Source of the DNA: JANXUR01 sp038229415
Lineage (GTDB): Bacteria > Acidobacteriota > Terriglobia > Terriglobales > Acidobacteriaceae
DNA: 64,000 nt
NCBI GenBank assembly: GCA_038229415.1
Contig: JBBROM010000007.1
Location: 62,001-126,000, forward strand
Direction of reading: 5' to 3'
The notes under the pieces were generated by a model. The model searched no databases, was not told the DNA's origin, and saw only the letters and a list, made by a program, of their open reading frames with translations. This document shows, one piece after another, positions 35,005-45,625 of this stretch. Position 1 is the first letter of the stretch; each line of letters begins with the position of its first letter. The translations under genes and the position numbers were made by a program.

Positions 35005-35399
35005 GCAGCACCCTTGCCGAACCAGTGCGGCAACTTCATTACTGATTCTTCCGGCTTGTGAGGGTTGTAGAACACTTCCACCTTTTGCCCTCGAAGCTGC
35101 GAGCCGAACTCCTCTGCCTTGCTGCGCCACAGAAATAGCTTGTGATACGTTCCTGCGTAAAAACTGCCCTCGGCACCGTAGTTGTAAATCACCTCAAGCG
35201 TCCGGGGATTATCCGGCATTGGCAACGCAGTATGAACCTCGCCCCATACCATCGGCCATCCATTCGATCGGCGCAGGCGATCGCGATAGCGCCATGCGAC
35301 GACAGCGGACCAGCCGAAGCCTGCAATCAACTTCCACGATTTAATGGCAGCCCATATCCATATGTGCCAGGGCTGTAAAGTCACGTCAGGCGAGATCAT
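35001..35399 (-). CDS. DUF3592-like membrane protein, copy A
   Basis: The 132-residue protein has a hydrophobic N-terminus (HIWIWAAIKSWKLIAGFGWS) and a beta-rich domain with WPMVWGEVHTA and VEVFYNPHKPEESVMK, the pattern I associate with DUF3592. It is the first of a three-gene operon with a paralogue and an amidohydrolase. The Shine-Dalgarno is weak. The two neighbours keep only the C-terminal motif in common, so the duplication is old. Confidence 0.68.
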   Translation of the reverse strand: MISPDVTLQPWHIWIWAAIKSWKLIAGFGWSAVVAWRYRDRLRRSNGWPMVWGEVHTALPMPDNPRTLEVIYNYGAEGSFYAGTYHKLFLWRSKAEEFGSQLRGQKVEVFYNPHKPEESVMKLPHWFGKGAA

Positions 35400-35446
35400 A
35401 TCCGCGATATCCCTGTTCCACCTTCCCGTGGACTGCTTGCAAACCC

Positions 35447-36535
35447 CTAGTTCCTTAGCCCCGCTACCAGCCGCACGATCTCATCCTTCTGCTCGCCCGT
35501 CAACGGCAGCAGCGGCAGGCGCGGAGTGCCGCCGTAATATCCGTTCAAGTCCATCGCATACTTAACGCCCGCCACGCCGCGCTGCGTCACCACATACTTC
35601 GCGGCCTCGCCAACAATCGTCTGCTTCTCTTCCGCCAGCTTGTCGTCACCTTCTCTATGCGCGGTAAAAATCTCAAAGCACGCCGTGGGAGAGCAGCAGG
35701 CAAAGCCCAGAATCGCGCCCACCGCGCCCCCTTCCAGCGATGGTTTGAGCGTGTGCGCCGCACCCACCAGCACCTGAAAGCCAACTTCCTTGCTGCGCAT
35801 CTTGAACTTGGGCTTCGGCTCGACAGGAGGCGGGGCTACCAAAGTTGCAGTCTCGCCTTCCGCCGGAGCAGCTCCAAGCTGAATCAGCCCGGGCTGCACG
35901 ATGCCCAGTTTCTCAACGTCAAGCCTCGGAGCCAACATGCGGCCCGTGACCGCCGCGAACACCTCTGTGACGTCCGCCGCGCGCTTCACGCCGCGCGTGG
36001 CCTCCACCATCGCCCGCGCCTTCTCCACATTGCCGCTCGAATCCTTGATGCCGATAATATTCGAATGCTGCGCCAGTTCAGCGACGACCTCAGTCGGCAA
36101 GTCGTACCCCGTAAACGCAGGCACCGTGTAAAGAATCACCGGCAGCGGCGACCGGTCGGCCACCGTGCGATAGAAGTTGAGCATCGCCACCGGCGTCATC
36201 TGACTCTTGTAAAAATGCGGCGTGCGCACCAGCGCCGCGTCATACTTACAAGTGGCAGCATGCTCAATCAAGCGCAGCGTCTCGACGACCGACTCCGCAC
36301 CACACCCTGCGATCATCACCTTCTCTGGTGCGGCCAGCGAAATCGCCTCCGCCAAAACCTCACGCTGCTCACTACTGTTGAGCATCACCGGCTCGCCCGT
36401 CGAGCCCAGCACCACCATCCCCGCCACGGGAGTGCGCGAGTAGCGATCCACATTATGTTCCAGCTTGCGAAGGTAAATCCGGCCGTCGGGATAAAAAGGC
36501 GTCGTGATCGGAGCAAAGATTCCAGAAAGAAGCAT
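35447..36535 (-). CDS. DapA/NAL family aldolase with a mid-protein insertion
   Basis: The protein belongs to the dihydrodipicolinate synthase / N-acetylneuraminate lyase family of Schiff-base aldolases. GSTGE (44-48), Tyr136 (ILYTVPAF) and Schiff-base Lys164 (GIKDSSGN) are in place. At 362 residues it is about 65 longer than typical members. The excess lies at about 188-250, including LVAPPPVEPKPKFKMRSKE, before the GAAHTLKPSLEGGAVGAI segment that normally follows soon after the Lys strand. True DHDPS activity is uncertain; it could act on another 2-keto acid. There are no lysine-pathway neighbours. Confidence 0.82.
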   Translation of the reverse strand: MLLSGIFAPITTPFYPDGRIYLRKLEHNVDRYSRTPVAGMVVLGSTGEPVMLNSSEQREVLAEAISLAAPEKVMIAGCGAESVVETLRLIEHAATCKYDAALVRTPHFYKSQMTPVAMLNFYRTVADRSPLPVILYTVPAFTGYDLPTEVVAELAQHSNIIGIKDSSGNVEKARAMVEATRGVKRAADVTEVFAAVTGRMLAPRLDVEKLGIVQPGLIQLGAAPAEGETATLVAPPPVEPKPKFKMRSKEVGFQVLVGAAHTLKPSLEGGAVGAILGFACCSPTACFEIFTAHREGDDKLAEEKQTIVGEAAKYVVTQRGVAGVKYAMDLNGYYGGTPRLPLLPLTGEQKDEIVRLVAGLRN

Positions 36536-36662
36536 GACTACAGTTTGAGGTTTCTGGTTTCAAGTTTCAAGTTGAGGCGCTTTGACGGCGGCAGGCCTGG
36601 TGGATGCGAGGCCGGGAGACGTCAGTCGAAATCCCGAAGCAAAGCGAGGGATCCCGCTGTCC

Positions 36663-37094
36663 TTACTTTGCATCTTCATGCGCGTACGCACAGTATTCCA
36701 GAAAATCGCGAAAGTCGCGATCGGTGAGCAGGATGAAGTTGATCCAGTGCTGGAAGGTGCCGCTGATGGTGACGCGCGTATCAGCTTCCAGACGCACCTT
36801 CAACTTGGCAGGGCACGGCTTCGACTTAGGAAACTTGAACGCGACCTGATTGGGCTTGAAGAAATCGCGCGTTGCTGGCAACACTGCAAAGATGTTGCCG
36901 TTGCGGTAGTAAGCGGAGCAGCCGAACAATCTCCGCGCTTCCACTTGCGGCCAAGTGAGCAATTCGTCGCCGATGAGCGCTGACCACTGCGCCATCTCTT
37001 CGCTAACCTTCTTGAACTTGCTGGGCACACGCTTAGGCTTAGCCGTTGACCGCGTCCCCTTGGGCTTCGGGGATGAATTTCGAGGAGCCTCCAT
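36663..37094 (-). CDS. Small protein, possibly TfoX/YjbR-like
   Basis: The 143-residue protein has a basic Lys/Pro/Ser N-terminus (about 1-30) and a compact domain with PQVEARRLFGCSAYYRNGNI and FAVLPATRDFF. This reminds me of the TfoX N-terminal fold, with a C-terminal HWINFILLTDRDFRDFLEYC segment. The assignment is weak. No signal peptide is present. It is downstream of no gene on its strand other than carB at some distance and appears to be independent. Confidence 0.5.
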   Translation of the reverse strand: MEAPRNSSPKPKGTRSTAKPKRVPSKFKKVSEEMAQWSALIGDELLTWPQVEARRLFGCSAYYRNGNIFAVLPATRDFFKPNQVAFKFPKSKPCPAKLKVRLEADTRVTISGTFQHWINFILLTDRDFRDFLEYCAYAHEDAK

Positions 37095-37168
37095 GTGGAC
37101 CCGACCGTTCTGAGATATTTCTTCCTCTGTGTCTCAGTGCCTCTGTGTCGGATGTTGCTTTTTGAGAG

Positions 37169-40465
<3,297 letters not shown>

Positions 40466-40499
40466 TCGTGAAAATCTATGAGCCGTATCTATTTGCTCT

Positions 40500-41051
40500 T
40501 CAATAAAGTCGCGAAAGGCAGATCAGCACCTTCCGCCACTTGGGGATTGCAGTCCACATAGGCTCGTTATCTGGCTCAGTAGGTTTTGCTGTGAGTTTCT
40601 GGTTAGTTGTAAGATCCCACCACGCATAGCTACTCGTTCGGGTTGCGCCATCTGCGGAAAAAGTATCTTGTTCGGTATATCCCCAACCCCACGCAGTTCG
40701 AAACTCCTCTGCTGCCGATTCTGCCTTACCCGTTGTGTCGAAGCAAAAGTAAACCAATTGGCAGAAGTCGCCACTCTCGTTGCACTCACCATACGAAAGC
40801 AACGTCCTTTGGCCCTTGCCACCCCACACATGAGCAACCATGTCGCGCTTTTCCGGAACTCTGCTCTGCGATGCGTATTTTTTCCAACCGCTCGAGGTCG
40901 ACAGCTTGGCGAACACTTGGGGCTTTTTTGCCTGAGCACCGCAGTCTTTCGCAGTGATACGCAACAGATTCGGCATCCCTGTGAGGCTTAGGCAAGGAAC
41001 AGACCAAGCGATGATGGCAAACAAGCTCGCTTCGCTCCAAGTCACCCTCAT
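40500..41051 (-). CDS. Exported protein of unknown function within the car operon
   Basis: I do not recognise this 183-residue protein. The N-terminus has a hydrophobic stretch (ASLFAIIAWSVPCLSLTG, about 8-25) that looks like a signal peptide. The mature part has several Trp and Cys residues (GECNESGDFCQLVYFCFD) and a WAYxEQD-like segment (WGWGYTEQDTF). Its ATG overlaps the carA TAA by one base (TAATG), so it is translationally coupled to carA. Carrying an exported protein between carA and carB is odd; the codon use does not look foreign. No function can be given. Confidence 0.7.
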   Translation of the reverse strand: MRVTWSEASLFAIIAWSVPCLSLTGMPNLLRITAKDCGAQAKKPQVFAKLSTSSGWKKYASQSRVPEKRDMVAHVWGGKGQRTLLSYGECNESGDFCQLVYFCFDTTGKAESAAEEFRTAWGWGYTEQDTFSADGATRTSSYAWWDLTTNQKLTAKPTEPDNEPMWTAIPKWRKVLICLSRLY

Positions 41052-42223
41052 TACTTCCCCTCCATCATGCGCACAAAGTCCGCAAACAAATAGTGCGAAT
41101 CGTGCGGCCCCGGCGCAGCCTCCGGATGGTACTGCACACAGAAGGCAGGTAGGGTGCGGTGACGCAGGCCTTCGCAGCAGCCGTCGTTCAGATCCACGTG
41201 AGTCAATTCCACCTCACTCTGCTTAAGTGAATCCGGGTCCACCGCAAAGTTGTGATTGTGCGCCGTGATCTCCACCTTACCCGTGGAAAGCTGCTTCACG
41301 GGATGGTTGCCGCCATGGTGTCCAAACTTGAGCTTGAAAGTCTTGCCGCCGAACGCAAGGCCCATCAACTGATGCCCAAGGCAGATGCCGAACACCGGCT
41401 TGCGGCCCAGCAACCCGCGAATCGCCTCGACGGCGTAGGTGCAAGGCTCAGGGTCGCCGGGACCGTTGGAGAGAAACACGCCATCGGGCTTGAGCGCCAA
41501 AACATCCGCCGCACTCGTTTGCGCGGGGACGACCGTCACCCGGCAACTATGCTCATGCAGCATCCGCAGAATGTTGCGCTTAATGCCAAAGTCATACGCC
41601 ACCACATGAAAGCGCAGCGGTTTTTCGGGCGGCAGCACCTTGCCGCCGTGCGCGGCCAGCGCTGCGATGCGAGCCTGCTGCGTGGAGTCGAGCGGCGCGC
41701 CGCCGCCTTCCCATTCGTAAAGCGAAGGCGTGGAAACCACGCGCGCCAGGTCGGTGCCGTCCATCTTGGGAATCGCGCGCGCCTTGGCGACGAACGCGTC
41801 TGCGTTCACAGTCGCATCGTCGTCAAATGAGGCAATTACTCCACGCATCACGCCGCGATCGCGCAGGTGCCTCACCAGCGCACGCGTGTCAATTTCGGCG
41901 AGCACGGGAACGTTCGCGCGCTTCAGGTAGTCGTCGGTAGTCGAATCCGCCCGCCAGTTCGAATGTACGCGCGAAAACTCGCGCACAATCAAACCCTCAA
42001 TGTAGGGCCGCGCGGATTCGTCATCTTCCGACGCCGTGCCGTAGTTTCCAATTTGGGGATTTGTAAGAACGACAATTTGCCCGGCGTAGGAGGGGTCGGT
42101 GAAGATCTCCTGATAGCCGGTGAGGGATGTATTAAAAACAACTTCGCCGCTACATTCTGACGCTGCGCCGAAGCCTTTGCCGTGGAAGATGCGGCCATCT
42201 TCCAGCGCAAGGATCGATTTCAA
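41051..42223 (-). CDS. carA: Carbamoyl-phosphate synthase small subunit (glutaminase)
   Basis: The subunit hydrolyses glutamine and channels ammonia to CarB. In the 390-residue protein the N-terminal half begins MKSILALEDGRIFHGKGFGA. The class I amidotransferase domain has the nucleophile in FGICLGHQLMG and the catalytic His-Glu in QYHPEAAPGPHD. The GNYGTASED and FSRVHSNWRAD segments are as expected. The next gene starts within its stop codon. The promoter should lie in the 137-bp gap shared with the divergent VapB gene; a pyrimidine attenuator is not obvious. Confidence 0.95.
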   Translation of the reverse strand: MKSILALEDGRIFHGKGFGAASECSGEVVFNTSLTGYQEIFTDPSYAGQIVVLTNPQIGNYGTASEDDESARPYIEGLIVREFSRVHSNWRADSTTDDYLKRANVPVLAEIDTRALVRHLRDRGVMRGVIASFDDDATVNADAFVAKARAIPKMDGTDLARVVSTPSLYEWEGGGAPLDSTQQARIAALAAHGGKVLPPEKPLRFHVVAYDFGIKRNILRMLHEHSCRVTVVPAQTSAADVLALKPDGVFLSNGPGDPEPCTYAVEAIRGLLGRKPVFGICLGHQLMGLAFGGKTFKLKFGHHGGNHPVKQLSTGKVEITAHNHNFAVDPDSLKQSEVELTHVDLNDGCCEGLRHRTLPAFCVQYHPEAAPGPHDSHYLFADFVRMMEGK

Positions 42224-42322
42224 ATTGATCTCCCTGCGTGGATTTTATGTATGGTAGCAGGATTGCAATGGCATTGCACAGGCGAAGCGAGGAGTGCGGC
42301 AGAAAACTGTGGAAATGCAATG

Positions 42323-42360
42323 TTTGCCTTTTTGGCAAATATTGCACTACACTGTAGTGC
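42323..42360 (+). promoter_or_regulatory. Operator palindromes and -10 of the VapBC-type module
   Basis: Two perfect inverted repeats lie just before the antitoxin ATG: TTTGCC/GGCAAA (42323-42339) and GCACTAC/GTAGTGC (42344-42360, 3-base centre). TACACT (42348-42353) inside the second is a likely -10, seven bases before the ATG. This fits autorepression by a ribbon-helix-helix antitoxin and a leaderless message. Confidence 0.6.
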
Positions 42361-42732
42361 ATGGCGAAGTCAGAAATCTACAGTTGGCGGCTCGATCCGC
42401 AGACCAAGATGGCCCTGGAGGCGGAAGCACGGGCGAAGAGCATCAGTCTGGCGGAGATGCTCGATCAGCTCGCGCAGCAATGGCTGCACGACGGCCGAAG
42501 CGCACAGAGCGAGTCTGAAGAGGCACATCAGGCAAGGCTGCACTCAGTGGTCGCTGCAACTCTGGGCACCATCTGCGGTGACGACGCGAGCCGCTCCGAG
42601 AACACTCGTGAGCTGATTCGCCAGCGCTTGCAACATAGGGCGAAATCCGCGCCGGTCAACGCGCCGATCAAAAAGACGACCTCTATCCGCAACGGTGACG
42701 CCGTACGGGCGCACGGCCGCCATGCCAGTTAG
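42361..42732 (+). CDS. vapB: Ribbon-helix-helix antitoxin (VapB-like)
   Basis: The 123-residue protein starts with a short beta strand and two helices (YSWRLDPQTKMALEAEARAK, then SLAEMLDQLAQQWL) typical of the RHH fold, which binds the palindromic operator as dimers. The longer C-terminal half (about 50-123) is probably disordered and would wrap the toxin. It overlaps the PIN toxin gene by 11 bases. The two palindromes in front of it support autoregulation. The module lies divergent to carA. Confidence 0.8.
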   Translation: MAKSEIYSWRLDPQTKMALEAEARAKSISLAEMLDQLAQQWLHDGRSAQSESEEAHQARLHSVVAATLGTICGDDASRSENTRELIRQRLQHRAKSAPVNAPIKKTTSIRNGDAVRAHGRHAS

Positions 42733-43174
42733 CGTGGTTCGTCCCAGCGCGCTGGCTGATACCGGCGCCCTGCTCGCATTGCTCGATCGTCGCGACCGTT
42801 GGCATAATGCCTGCGTCGAGTCACTTCAGGGCCTCCGCCTGCCGTTGTTGACCTCGCAAGCTGTACTTACCGAGCTGTTTCATTTGGTGGGAGATTCGCC
42901 ACACGAAGTCGAAGCGGCATGGAACTTCATCCGGTCGGGCGCGATCACCCTCGGCGAAATCGCTGACAACGATCTGCCAGCACTCGGAGTTCTAATGCAC
43001 CGATATCAAGATCGCCCGATGGACTTTGCCGACGCCACCTTGGTTCATCTGGCTCAACGCGAAGGCCTCAACACCATCTTCACGATTGATTTCGCGGACT
43101 TTGAAACCTACCGCATCGAGGCGCGCAAGCGGTTCCGCATTTTTCCGGACGCGGCGGTCCGACAAACGCGATAA
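42722..43174 (+). CDS. vapC: PIN-domain ribonuclease toxin (VapC-like)
   Basis: The 150-residue PIN protein has the acidic metal site in order: Asp in SALADTGALLALLD, Glu in SQAVLTELFHL, Asp in PMDFADATLVHLA and Asp in TIFTIDFADF. VapC toxins cleave tRNA or rRNA; the target is unknown. I start at ATG 42722, overlapping the antitoxin by 11 bases; a GTG at 42695 is the alternative. The gene order antitoxin-toxin and the overlap are those of type II modules. Confidence 0.85.
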   Translation: MPVSVVRPSALADTGALLALLDRRDRWHNACVESLQGLRLPLLTSQAVLTELFHLVGDSPHEVEAAWNFIRSGAITLGEIADNDLPALGVLMHRYQDRPMDFADATLVHLAQREGLNTIFTIDFADFETYRIEARKRFRIFPDAAVRQTR

Positions 43175-43178
43175 GCTC

Positions 43179-43655
43179 CTACTTCTTCCCCGCCGGATCC
43201 GGCGCGCCGCCGTCGTAAATGATCTTCCAACTTCTGTCGACCTGCTTCTGCCAGATTGTGATGTACGTTCCGTGCTGCGTCGGCGTTTTGGCGTCATCGC
43301 TCACGAACGTCCAGCGGCCCACCGCGTAGCCCTGAGTCGCACCCTTGAACACTTCGGTGTGCGTTGGGGCCCAGGAGAGTTTGCCGCCCTTCACAAATTC
43401 CATCATCGAGGCGCGCACCGCGCTCGCCCCAGTCGCTGGCTTCTCGCCGCCCTCTACGGCGTTTTCCGCCACGAACGCCATCCAGCCGTCCACACCTTTT
43501 TCCTGCATCGCCCGATTCGCATCCCGCTCCAACTTCATCAGGGTCGCAGCCGTGGCAGCGGGTGCCATGGTCGGCGGCATCTTGTGGTGCGGAACCTGCC
43601 CAAACAACGTTGCGGTGAGAACTACAGCGACCGCGCAAATTGCAATTGATTTCAT
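43179..43655 (-). CDS. Secreted DUF4440/SnoaL-like protein
   Basis: The 158-residue protein has a signal peptide (MKSIAICAVAVVLTATLFG) and a small cone-shaped SnoaL/NTF2-like domain, with LMKLERDANRAMQEKGVDGW at about 40 and WTFVSDD..GTYITIWQKQ..WKIIYDGG at the end. This is the pattern of DUF4440. Family members are often of unknown activity and may bind small ligands. AAGGAA precedes the ATG. Its start is 43 bases from the lepB stop on the same strand, so it may be the downstream gene of a lepB unit. Confidence 0.78.
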   Translation of the reverse strand: MKSIAICAVAVVLTATLFGQVPHHKMPPTMAPAATAATLMKLERDANRAMQEKGVDGWMAFVAENAVEGGEKPATGASAVRASMMEFVKGGKLSWAPTHTEVFKGATQGYAVGRWTFVSDDAKTPTQHGTYITIWQKQVDRSWKIIYDGGAPDPAGKK

Positions 43656-43697
43656 AAGAGTTCCTTCCGTAAGTAACGACTCACCACAACACCCTAG

Positions 43698-44390
43698 CTA
43701 CTTCACTTTGCCCAGCTTGGCCAGCGGCCAGTAGCCGAATACCGCCTTGCCCACAATCAATTCCTTGCTCACCACGCCAAAGTCGCGGCTGTCGCTGGAG
43801 CGATTGCGATGGTCGCCCAGCACGAAGTAGGAATTTTCCGGCACCACCACATCGCGGTTGGTTCTGTGATCAAAGTATTCGTCGGCCACATACGGCTCGG
43901 CCAGCGGCTGGCTGTTCACGAATACTTGTCCGCGATCAATTCGCACCACGTCGCCCGGCACGCCAATCACGCGCTTAATGTAGCTCTTGCGCGTGTCGCG
44001 CGGAAACTTGAACACCACTACGTCGCCGCGGCTGATCGGCTCCAGCCGGTACACAAACTTGTTGATGAAGATGCGCTCGGCATCGTCCAGCCCCGGCTCC
44101 ATGCTGGTGCCTTCCACCTTCACCGGCTGGTACAGAAACAGGATAATGAACGCAGAAACCGCCCCAGCCACCACCAAATCGCGCAGCCACGAAAACAGCA
44201 GGTCGGTCGCCCGATCCGGCGCTGGCTTAGGCCGAGCAAACTCAGCAGCATCCGAGGGCCCTTCTGCGATGGCTTGAGCAGCTGTAGCAGCTAGATCGGC
44301 TTTAGCTGCATCCGCATCTGATTGCGGGGGAGCTGCTTGCAGCTCGGCGCCAGCCATCTCTTGCGTCTCGGGATGTTGCAACTCGTCCAT
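43698..44390 (-). CDS. lepB: Signal peptidase I
   Basis: The 230-residue membrane protease removes signal peptides from exported proteins. Ser96 (GTSMEPG) and Lys139 (YIKRVIGVPGD) form the catalytic dyad, and the GDHRNRSSDSRDFG box follows near 193. One membrane helix spans about 70-88. The N-terminus carries an Ala/Glu/Pro-rich extension of some 60 residues that is probably cytoplasmic and disordered. The window is rich in exported proteins, which would be its clients. Confidence 0.92.
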   Translation of the reverse strand: MDELQHPETQEMAGAELQAAPPQSDADAAKADLAATAAQAIAEGPSDAAEFARPKPAPDRATDLLFSWLRDLVVAGAVSAFIILFLYQPVKVEGTSMEPGLDDAERIFINKFVYRLEPISRGDVVVFKFPRDTRKSYIKRVIGVPGDVVRIDRGQVFVNSQPLAEPYVADEYFDHRTNRDVVVPENSYFVLGDHRNRSSDSRDFGVVSKELIVGKAVFGYWPLAKLGKVK

Positions 44391-44536
44391 AGGCCTCTAC
44401 CTCAAATTCTATATGGAAAGTGCGCCCTCAAACGTAAGGTTGTTCTCGGGCATCTAACAGCAAGAGTCTGTGGGCTGGCCTACAGTTCTCAATCCGTATT
44501 TCGGAGTACAATAAAAACTGAGGCAAGGATATTTTC

Positions 44537-44995
44537 ATGCTTAAACGCTTTGTATTGTTGGCCTTGATCAGCGTCTCCACCATGGCAATCACATCGTCCG
44601 CCCAGTTTGCGGACTCTGAATCCGTCAAGGTTCCGGCGTACCACGCTGCGCCGCCCGCAGCCAGCCAAAAGCTGCCGCCGTTGCTCAAGCCGGATCAGCT
44701 CTTCGGTGAGAACGCCCAATATCCGTACCAGACCCACGCCTACGAGCTTGCCCCCAAGGTCAGCAAAGCGCTTTATCAGCAGCCCTGCTACTGCTACTGC
44801 GACCGCACCGGACACAAGAGCCTGCACAGTTGTTTTGAGGGCACCCACGGCGCCGAGTGCGCCACCTGTCTGAAGGAGCTTTACTACACTTACCAGCAAA
44901 GCCAGAAGGGCAAAACCGGTGCCCAGATTCGTGCGGGCATCATGCACGGAGACTGGAAGCAGATCAACCTGGAGACGGCAGCCTACATCCGTTAG
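44537..44995 (+). CDS. Exported Cys-rich protein (PCYCGC-motif family)
   Basis: The 152-residue protein has a signal peptide (about 1-23, cleavage near SSAQF) and the core QQPCYCYCDRTGHKSLHSCF, then GAECATC and IRAGIMHGDW. This matches the family defined by a PCYCGC motif, with CYCYC in place of CYCGC. Its function is unknown; the five clustered cysteines and His suggest metal or heme handling. TACAAT at 44507-44512 is a likely -10. It is divergent from lepB. Confidence 0.78.
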   Translation: MLKRFVLLALISVSTMAITSSAQFADSESVKVPAYHAAPPAASQKLPPLLKPDQLFGENAQYPYQTHAYELAPKVSKALYQQPCYCYCDRTGHKSLHSCFEGTHGAECATCLKELYYTYQQSQKGKTGAQIRAGIMHGDWKQINLETAAYIR

Positions 44996-45079
44996 CCATC
45001 CCGCATTCGCCGTCAGCTGGCGATTTGTTATATAGTCTGTTTCCAAGCTGGCGGTTGTCTTCCGCCCGTTACCGTCACT

Positions 45080-45601
45080 ATGTCAAAAGCATCGCAAGAC
45101 CCGAACGCGTTGGCCTACGAAGCATACGAAGCCGGTGTGCGCGCCATGCAGGATCGCAAATTCGAAAAGGCCAAGGGCCAGTTTGAAAAGGTGATCGCCA
45201 GCCCGGTGCGCCAGCTCGCCGACCGCGCCAAAGTGTACCTCCACAACTGCGACCAGCATCTAGCCAAGCGCATCGCCGTGAACTTCGAATCCGTAGAAGA
45301 ACACTTTGACTACGCTGTTTCCCTAATGAACTCCGGCGACTACCTGACCGCACGTGAGCATCTGGAAAAGCTCAAGAAGCAGGCACCACAATCCTTTTTT
45401 GTGATCTACGGCTTGGCTGCACTCGATTCCGTCACCGGCCACGTGGAAGACGCTCTACAGCATCTTTCTCAAGCGCTCAAAGGGGATGCTAGCCTGCGCT
45501 TTCAGGCCCGTAACGATCCCGACTTCCGCAATCTTTCCGACGACCCGCGCTTCACCGAGCTGGTATATCCCGACCCTGGCGTCGAATACGTCAACGAGTA
45601 G
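45080..45601 (+). CDS. TPR repeat protein upstream of yvcK
   Basis: The 173-residue protein is all helical, with TPR-like pairs at about 14-55 (EAYEAGVRAMQDRKFEKAKG), 72-105 and 110-135. No signal peptide is seen, so it is cytoplasmic. It likely mediates protein contacts. It precedes the yvcK-type gene by 24 bases and may be co-transcribed. TATAGT at 45031-45036 is a possible -10. Confidence 0.75.
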   Translation: MSKASQDPNALAYEAYEAGVRAMQDRKFEKAKGQFEKVIASPVRQLADRAKVYLHNCDQHLAKRIAVNFESVEEHFDYAVSLMNSGDYLTAREHLEKLKKQAPQSFFVIYGLAALDSVTGHVEDALQHLSQALKGDASLRFQARNDPDFRNLSDDPRFTELVYPDPGVEYVNE

Positions 45602-45625
45602 TCTCCTCGTGCGATCAGTCTTCCC

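Noticed and set aside
35657..36727. A 356-codon open frame on the plus strand opposite the DapA-family gene
   Set aside because: It is rich in Arg/His, has no recognisable motif and runs across the start of the real minus-strand gene, so it is a shadow of the GC-rich codon pattern.
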